Assembly (NCBI GenBank): GCA_011051075.1
Contig: DREN01000318.1
Coordinates: 1-9,062 of the forward strand
Length of the DNA stretch: 9,062 bases
Reading direction: 5' to 3'
Origin: Deltaproteobacteria bacterium
Lineage (GTDB): Bacteria; Desulfobacterota; DSM-4660; Desulfatiglandales; Desulfatiglandaceae
Positions 6,319-9,062 of the stretch are shown here, in pieces. Each line of letters begins with the position of its first letter. Positions within the stretch are counted from its first letter, which is position 1. A program made the position numbers and the translations under genes. Below the pieces are notes generated by a model. That model saw only the letters and a list, made by a program, of their open reading frames with translations. It searched no databases and was not told the DNA's origin.

Positions 6319-7620
6319 ATGAGTCCAACCGTTGTGGGGATCATCGGATTAGCTGTCCTGCTCGTCGTCCTTTTTTCAAGAATGCCCGTTGGTTTTGTCA
6401 TGGCCCTGCTGGGCCTTATGGGGTTCAGTTATGTGGTTTTCTGGGAGAGCGGCCTCAGGATTCTGGCAAAGGATTTCTTCAGCATATTCGGATCGTACAA
6501 CCTCACCGTGGTGCCCCTGTTCATTTTCATGGGTCAGGTTGCCTTTCATGCCGGCATAAGCCGCAGGCTCTTTGACACGGCCTATACCATGTTCGGGTCC
6601 CTGCCGGGAGGTCTTGGGATCGCCACCATCGGGGCCTGTGCGGGGTTCGCCGCCATCTGCGGTTCCACCAACGCATCCGTGGCCACCATGACAACGGTGG
6701 CCCTGCCCGAGATGAAGCGGCACAGATACGGCCTCTCCCTGAGTACGGGCACCGTAGCAGCGGGGGGGAGCCTCGGTGTACTCATCCCCCCCAGTGTCAT
6801 TTTTATCGTTTACGGCATTGCCACTGAACAGTCCATCGGACGGCTCTTCGCAGCAGGTATCTTTCCTGGAATCCTCCTATCCGTCTGCTTCGCCCTCACC
6901 GTGCTGGTTTGGGTCCGGCTCAGACCGGACAGCGCGCCCCGTGGTACAAGAACGACCCTGAAGGAAAAGATCCTTGCCCTGTCCGGTATAGGGGAGACCC
7001 TGATCCTCTTTTTCCTGGTCATGGGGGGGCTGTTCGTAGGTTTCTTTACCCCCACCGAGGCCGGGGCCATCGGTGCCGGCGGGGCCATAGTCATAGGCGT
7101 TATTAGGAGGAATCTGACCTGGAAGGGGTTTGTTCAGGCGGTCACGGAGAGTACGCGCATATCCTGTATGGTCCTGGTTATTGTTGCCGGGGCCACCGTG
7201 TTCGGGCATTTCATGGCCATCACCAGGATCCCCTATATGGCTGCCACCTGGGTGGGTGAACTCCCACTGCCCAATTACGCCATTATGGCCTTCATAGTCT
7301 TTATCTACCTTATAGGGGGCTGCTTCATGGACTCCCTGGCCATGGTCCTGCTCACCGTTCCGATCCTCTATCCCCTGGTAACATCCCTGGGGTTCGATCC
7401 CATCTGGTTCGGAGTGATTATAGTCCTTGTCACGGAAATGGGGGTGATAACTCCACCCGTGGGGATTAACGTTTACGTTGTCTCCGGTATTGCCAAGGAG
7501 ATCCCCCTTGAGGTGATTTTCAAGGGGGCCCTCCCATTCCTGCTGGCCATCCTTTTCACCGTAACCCTCTTGATGATTTTTCCGCAGATCGCCCTGTTCC
7601 TGCCGAACCTCATGAGATGA
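6319..7620 (+). CDS. dctM: TRAP transporter large permease, DctM family
   Basis: Large inner-membrane subunit that forms the sodium-coupled transport path of a TRAP system. The 433-residue length is standard, with about 12 hydrophobic segments spread over the whole protein. Family marks visible in order: V-V-P-L-F-I-F-M-G (64-72); C-G-S-T-N-A-S-V-A-T-M-T-T-V-A-L-P-E-M (114-132); A-A-G-G-S-L-G-V-L-I-P-P-S (147-159); F-T-P-T-E-A-G-A-I-G-A (243-253); D-S-L-A-M-V-L-L-T-V-P (338-348); and the late G-V-I-T-P-P-V-G-I-N-V (375-385). The two proline-rich G-x-L-I-P-P-S / G-V-I-T-P-P-V-G-x-N repeats belong to the inverted-repeat ion/substrate sites of the family. The ribosome site GAGGAGGG overlaps the dctQ stop. 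The dehalogenase-like gene starts 56 bases later with no visible terminator between. Confidence 0.93.
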   Translation: MSPTVVGIIGLAVLLVVLFSRMPVGFVMALLGLMGFSYVVFWESGLRILAKDFFSIFGSYNLTVVPLFIFMGQVAFHAGISRRLFDTAYTMFGSLPGGLGIATIGACAGFAAICGSTNASVATMTTVALPEMKRHRYGLSLSTGTVAAGGSLGVLIPPSVIFIVYGIATEQSIGRLFAAGIFPGILLSVCFALTVLVWVRLRPDSAPRGTRTTLKEKILALSGIGETLILFFLVMGGLFVGFFTPTEAGAIGAGGAIVIGVIRRNLTWKGFVQAVTESTRISCMVLVIVAGATVFGHFMAITRIPYMAATWVGELPLPNYAIMAFIVFIYLIGGCFMDSLAMVLLTVPILYPLVTSLGFDPIWFGVIIVLVTEMGVITPPVGINVYVVSGIAKEIPLEVIFKGALPFLLAILFTVTLLMIFPQIALFLPNLMR

Positions 7621-7676
7621 CAGGGCCTTTTGAACATCATGCGTGCCAGAGAGTCAGGACAATCCAGGAGTGAACC

Positions 7677-9062
7677 ATGAGTATTGCCACTGCGTTGACC
7701 TGGGTACTTTCGCTTATCAACCTGGGCTTTATCATGGTGGCGGCCCTGTTCACCTACGAATCAGTGCGGGAACAGGAAGCTCGTGCGCCCAAGATAGGGG
7801 CGGCTGTCACCGGGTTTCATATCCTGTTAGGCGGCCTTATCCTGGTCTGGCCACCAGTGCGCACACCCGTTGCCTGGCTTTTCGGAACGGCCCTTGCTGT
7901 ACTCCTCCTCTTCCTCATACCCCTGAAAAGAAAGGCCAGGTCCCTCAGGGGGGCTTCAGGCTATCTGGACCCTGATCCCTCAGGTTTCCGGCCGATGGAC
8001 GAACGGGAGATCATGTTCGCCCGGAACCGGTGCCTTATACCGGGCTCAGAGCCTTATATCCGCTACTACAGGGAACATCCGGAACATAAAGACTATGACG
8101 ACAGGAGGCGGCAAAGGGGGGGGCCTTTGGGTAAACCCGGGTCCATTGACGGCTCCTACAGGCCCAACGTGGCCATGCTGGTCTCCTCCTTTGAACTCCC
8201 CAATATGCTGGGAGACAAGGCCCGTGTGGCCCCTGGATCGGCAGCATCTCAGAGCACCTATGCTGACAAAAGGGAAGCGCCCCCGCCCGCCCGCCTGGAC
8301 CCTGCTGTGGCCACCAGGATCGTCAAGGGATGGGCAAGGCGGCTGGGGGCCGATCTGGTGGGTGTCTGCCGTATCGATCCGCGTTGGTCCTACAGCCATC
8401 GCGGGGAGATCCATTACGGGGAGTGGGATGAATGGGGTGCTAAGATCCCCCACCCCCTTCCGTACGCCGTGGTGGTGGCCACGGCCATGGATCACGACCA
8501 GGTGATCACCGCGCCCCACACCCCTTCTGTTGTGGAGAGTGGCTATAATTACGCCAGGGGGGCCTATATCACCACCATCCTGTCTCAGTGGTTCGGCAAC
8601 ATGGGTTACAGGGCAGTTGCAGAGCACAACCGTCACTACGACCTGCTCATGGTGCCTCTGGCCATCGATGCGGGATTGGGAGAGTTGGGCCGCCAGGGTT
8701 ATCTAATCGCCGACAGGTACGGCCCGAGGGTCCGGCTCTTCGCGGTGCAGACGGACATGCCCCTTGTGCCTGACAAACCGGTTGATCTGGGTGCGGAACG
8801 GTTCTGCGAGGCCTGCCTCAAGTGCGCTGAATCCTGCCCATCCAGGTCCATCCCCAAGGACCGGGACAGGAAGGTGGACAGGGGTATTGAACGGTGGAAG
8901 CTCAACGAGGAGAGCTGTTTTGAGTACTGGGGAAGGATAGGAACGGACTGCTGTGTGTGTATGGCGGTCTGCCCCTTTTCACGGCCCTACCGTACCGTTC
9001 ACAAACTGGTCAAATATATTCTCCGCCGCTCTGAGCTGGCAAGGGTTGTTTTTCCCCATGTG
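7677..9062 (+). CDS. Reductive dehalogenase-like protein with N-terminal membrane helices (3' partial)
   Basis: Predicted membrane-bound corrinoid/iron-sulfur enzyme of the reductive dehalogenase family; it would remove halogen from an organic acceptor using electrons passed through two 4Fe-4S clusters to cobalamin. It starts at ATG 7677 (CAGGAG upstream, spacer six), and 462 codons run open off the window edge. Residues 5-26, 43-60 and 67-83 are hydrophobic helices and there is no Tat twin-arginine signal. The catalytic part starts near 95. It contains the family segments D-D-R-R-R...G-K-P-G-S-I-D-G (141-159), E-S-G-Y-N-Y-A-R-G-A-Y (287-297, where Tyr290 or 292 is a candidate catalytic tyrosine, alignment needed) and G-L-G-E-L-G-R-Q-G...Y-G-P-R-V-R-L (333-353). 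The ferredoxin clusters are C377-x2-C380-x2-C383-x3-C387-P and C414...C425-x2-C428-x3-C432-P. The basic tail K-R-K-A-R (84-88) after helix three argues for a cytoplasmic catalytic domain. QueG is the alternative but lacks membrane helices. Confidence 0.82.
   Translation, partial: MSIATALTWVLSLINLGFIMVAALFTYESVREQEARAPKIGAAVTGFHILLGGLILVWPPVRTPVAWLFGTALAVLLLFLIPLKRKARSLRGASGYLDPDPSGFRPMDEREIMFARNRCLIPGSEPYIRYYREHPEHKDYDDRRRQRGGPLGKPGSIDGSYRPNVAMLVSSFELPNMLGDKARVAPGSAASQSTYADKREAPPPARLDPAVATRIVKGWARRLGADLVGVCRIDPRWSYSHRGEIHYGEWDEWGAKIPHPLPYAVVVATAMDHDQVITAPHTPSVVESGYNYARGAYITTILSQWFGNMGYRAVAEHNRHYDLLMVPLAIDAGLGELGRQGYLIADRYGPRVRLFAVQTDMPLVPDKPVDLGAERFCEACLKCAESCPSRSIPKDRDRKVDRGIERWKLNEESCFEYWGRIGTDCCVCMAVCPFSRPYRTVHKLVKYILRRSELARVVFPHV

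Noticed and set aside
7677..7950. Twin-arginine signal on the dehalogenase-like protein
   Set aside because: No R-R-x-F-x-K type motif occurs before the first hydrophobic helix; the N-terminus before helix one has no charged residues.
1..9062. CRISPR arrays, tRNA or rRNA genes, insertion sequences
   Set aside because: No spaced direct repeats, no cloverleaf-like sequences, no transposase frames and no paired terminal repeats were seen when reading both strands.

Overview
The window looks like a chromosomal stretch of an anaerobic deltaproteobacterium-type organism (Desulfobacterota or a relative). The reasons are moderate-to-high GC coding sequence, an MJ0042-type zinc-ribbon/DUF3426 protein, strong AGGAGG ribosome binding sites, a TRAP dicarboxylate-type transporter, and a reductive-dehalogenase-like corrinoid/iron-sulfur protein. 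The taxonomic call is inference from gene content only.

Layout. (1) Positions 2-1042 hold the 3' part of a zinc-ribbon, membrane-anchored DUF3426 protein whose start lies upstream of the window, closed by a clear intrinsic terminator at 1133-1161. (2) Positions 1286-2320 encode a two-helix potassium channel with a cytoplasmic RCK (TrkA-N/TrkA-C) module. (3) Converging on it, 2344-3195 on the minus strand encodes a monoglyceride-lipase-like alpha/beta hydrolase. (4) After a 330-base divergent intergenic region, 3526-4242 encodes a membrane-anchored SIMPL (DUF541) protein. (5) Positions 4271-4477 hold a decayed fragment of a 4Fe-4S dicluster electron-transfer subunit. It has an internal stop, two cysteine losses and no start. 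(6) Positions 4695-7620 are a complete three-gene TRAP transporter (DctP, DctQ, DctM), with a strong two-tier hairpin between the DctP and DctQ genes. (7) From 7677 to the window edge runs a long open frame (462 codons, incomplete at the 3' end) for a reductive-dehalogenase-family protein. It has three predicted N-terminal transmembrane helices in place of a Tat signal.

How it may work together. The TRAP genes and the dehalogenase-like gene are on one strand, 56 bases apart, with no terminator visible between them, so they are probably co-transcribed. The positive-inside pattern of the dehalogenase's membrane helices puts its corrinoid/FeS domain on the cytoplasmic side. A coherent hypothesis is that the TRAP system imports an organic acid, possibly halogenated, which this membrane-bound enzyme reduces inside the cell. 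The remaining genes (ion channel, lipase, SIMPL protein, zinc-ribbon protein) look like unrelated housekeeping or accessory single genes.
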